NCBI RefSeq assembly: GCF_030519655.1
Contig: NZ_JAUMIT010000005.1
Coordinates: forward strand, 248,001-312,000
Source: Wenyingzhuangia gilva
GTDB taxonomy: Bacteria > Bacteroidota > Bacteroidia > Flavobacteriales > Flavobacteriaceae
DNA: 64,000 nucleotides
Direction of reading: 5' to 3'
Of this stretch, positions 63,128 through 64,000 are shown piece by piece. Positions within the stretch are counted from its first letter, which is position 1. Every line of letters starts with the position of its first letter. Position numbers and translations under genes: made by a program. The notes below the pieces were generated by a model that saw nothing but the letters and a program-made list of their open reading frames with translations, ran no database searches and was not told where the DNA came from.

Positions 63128-63735
63128 TATTTATAATCTTTTACATGATGAAATAAAAAAGAATCTTCTTCAATATCTTCTAACAAATCAATATCATTAA
63201 GTTCATCCAGTAGGGCAATTTCTTCTTCGGCAAAATCCAATAAAGTATCTCTTAATACGGTGTCTGTTCCCCATTCTTTGTTTTGAAAAACATCAGTTCT
63301 AGGTTCTTCTAATCCTAATAAATAATAGCCACCATCTTCAGAAGGACCAATTACGGGTTGCTGTTTTACTTGATCAAAAGCATCTTCTATCATTTCTTGC
63401 GTTAAGGTATCTACATCACTACCAATCATCACAATTTCAAAGTATCCTGCACCGAACCCTTTAAAAAAAGCATCTTGCATTTTGGCTCCTAAATCCCCTT
63501 CAGCTTGAATCATTTTCATGTAATCTCCTTCATCCCAAAGATCCTCAAATTCTATATCATCCGTGTAAAACACCCATTTATCAACCTCTAAATTTTTAGT
63601 AATTTGATGTGTGTGAATTAATAAATCTTTGTAAACGGCTAGGGCAATTTCATCAGAAGTATCTTTTGCCAATCTTGTTTTTACTTTTCCTAATTCGGGT
63701 TTTCGTGTGAATATAATTAAGAGTTGTTTGCTCAT
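63127..63735 (-). CDS. rSAM/selenodomain-associated transferase 1 (TIGR04282-type, arsenosugar cluster)
   Basis: A 202-residue nucleotidyl/glycosyltransferase-like protein of the CofC-like fold. Visible marks are LLIIFTRKPELGKVKTRLAK at the N-terminus, IGSDVDTLTQEMIEDAF and GPSEDGGYYLLGL in the middle. The family is linked to radical SAM/Cys-rich proteins (ArsS) in many genomes. It shares its last base with the PNP gene. Its reaction is not established. Confidence 0.9.
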   Translation of the reverse strand: MSKQLLIIFTRKPELGKVKTRLAKDTSDEIALAVYKDLLIHTHQITKNLEVDKWVFYTDDIEFEDLWDEGDYMKMIQAEGDLGAKMQDAFFKGFGAGYFEIVMIGSDVDTLTQEMIEDAFDQVKQQPVIGPSEDGGYYLLGLEEPRTDVFQNKEWGTDTVLRDTLLDFAEEEIALLDELNDIDLLEDIEEDSFLFHHVKDYK

Positions 63736-63796
63736 TTTATATGATATGTTTATTCGTTGAATTGTTCATTTGTTGAACTGAAAATCTGTTTTTTTA

Positions 63797-64000
63797 CTAA
63801 TCGCTAATTGTTCCCTGACAACTACTACCTGCACCAGCCGTACAACCGTAGCAGTGTTGAGACACAACAATATCTCGTTTTTGTAAAGCGTCCAAATCAA
63901 ATTCAGATAAATGTGTTCCTTGTGTGGCTACTTTTAAATTTAGTTGTTGATTAAAATCACAATCGTATAAATTACCATTCCAATCTATAGAAATAGTGTT
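63797..64000 (-). CDS. arsS: Arsenosugar biosynthesis radical SAM protein ArsS, C-terminal part
   Basis: The minus strand is open from the window end to a TAG at 63797-63799 and gives 67 residues, among them ISIDWNGNLYDCDFNQQLNL and HCYGCTAGAGSSCQG. That Cys-rich end is the mark of the radical SAM/Cys-rich family called ArsS, which links the 5'-deoxyadenosyl group of SAM to dimethylarsenite. The radical SAM CxxxCxxC site lies outside the window. The position that is selenocysteine in some homologues is an ordinary Cys here. Confidence 0.88.
   Translation of the reverse strand, partial: NTISIDWNGNLYDCDFNQQLNLKVATQGTHLSEFDLDALQKRDIVVSQHCYGCTAGAGSSCQGTISD

Overview
The window is about 64 kb of AT-rich DNA from a marine member of the Bacteroidota, most likely Flavobacteriaceae. 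The evidence is the low GC, the classic flavobacterial operons (ftsX-DUF3098-uppP-truB, pdxA-yceD-rpmF-fabH-accB-accC, exbB-exbD-exbD), -7 elements of the Bacteroidota TAnnTTTG type, and a lack of clear Shine-Dalgarno sequences. No rRNA, insertion sequence, phage or CRISPR array was seen. There is one tRNA (CAT anticodon).

Layout. 1-6.5 kb: sugar acid and deoxysugar catabolism (uxaA, cut by the window edge; uxaB; then a four-gene L-fucose oxidation and uptake operon). 6.6-13.8 kb: housekeeping (dusB, an FtsX/LolC-type permease, rbfA, ftsX, uppP, truB, recX). 13.8-21.2 kb: an outer-membrane protein and a TetR-TolC-MFP-RND efflux operon whose promoter carries a palindrome over the -33 box. 21.2-22.6 kb: prenyl synthase, tRNA and a 53-residue small protein.

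22.8-28.6 kb: a tight seven-gene operon, CheY-like receiver / H-NOX haem sensor / PAS histidine kinase / FIST (NosP-like) protein / second histidine kinase / Hpt / LytTR response regulator. It looks like a two-input nitric-oxide phosphorelay with one DNA-binding output. 28.6-40.8 kb: a polysaccharide export locus (TPR-beta-barrel outer-membrane protein, flippase, GT4, membrane-anchored GH5-like hydrolase, Ig-like secreted protein, 1027-residue membrane protein, GT2, and a small proline-rich protein with a C-terminal sorting-like tail).

The main discovery is a regulatory motif joining these two blocks. Five plus-strand promoters (one before the phosphorelay operon, four in the polysaccharide locus) carry a half-site of the form RTTCRYCKWNAG, a second half-site 21-22 bp downstream, and a -7-like element exactly 56 bp from the first half-site core. 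Direct repeats two helical turns apart are how LytTR regulators bind, so the operon's own LytTR protein is the obvious candidate. This predicts an NO-responsive exopolysaccharide (biofilm) regulon.

40.8-52.6 kb: riboflavin synthase, pdxA, fatty-acid initiation genes, asparaginase, proton-channel energisers, enolase, an acetyltransferase and superoxide dismutase. 53-59.8 kb: two GT2 enzymes with a polyprenyl-sugar-type GT-C membrane enzyme, and an Fe-S membrane protein beside an FAD oxidoreductase. 59.9-64 kb: a GH10 xylanase-like enzyme and an arsenosugar biosynthesis cluster (arsM-like methyltransferase, purine nucleoside phosphorylase, TIGR04282-type transferase, and the 3' end of arsS). 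All function assignments come from reading the sequence and family knowledge; no database search was run.
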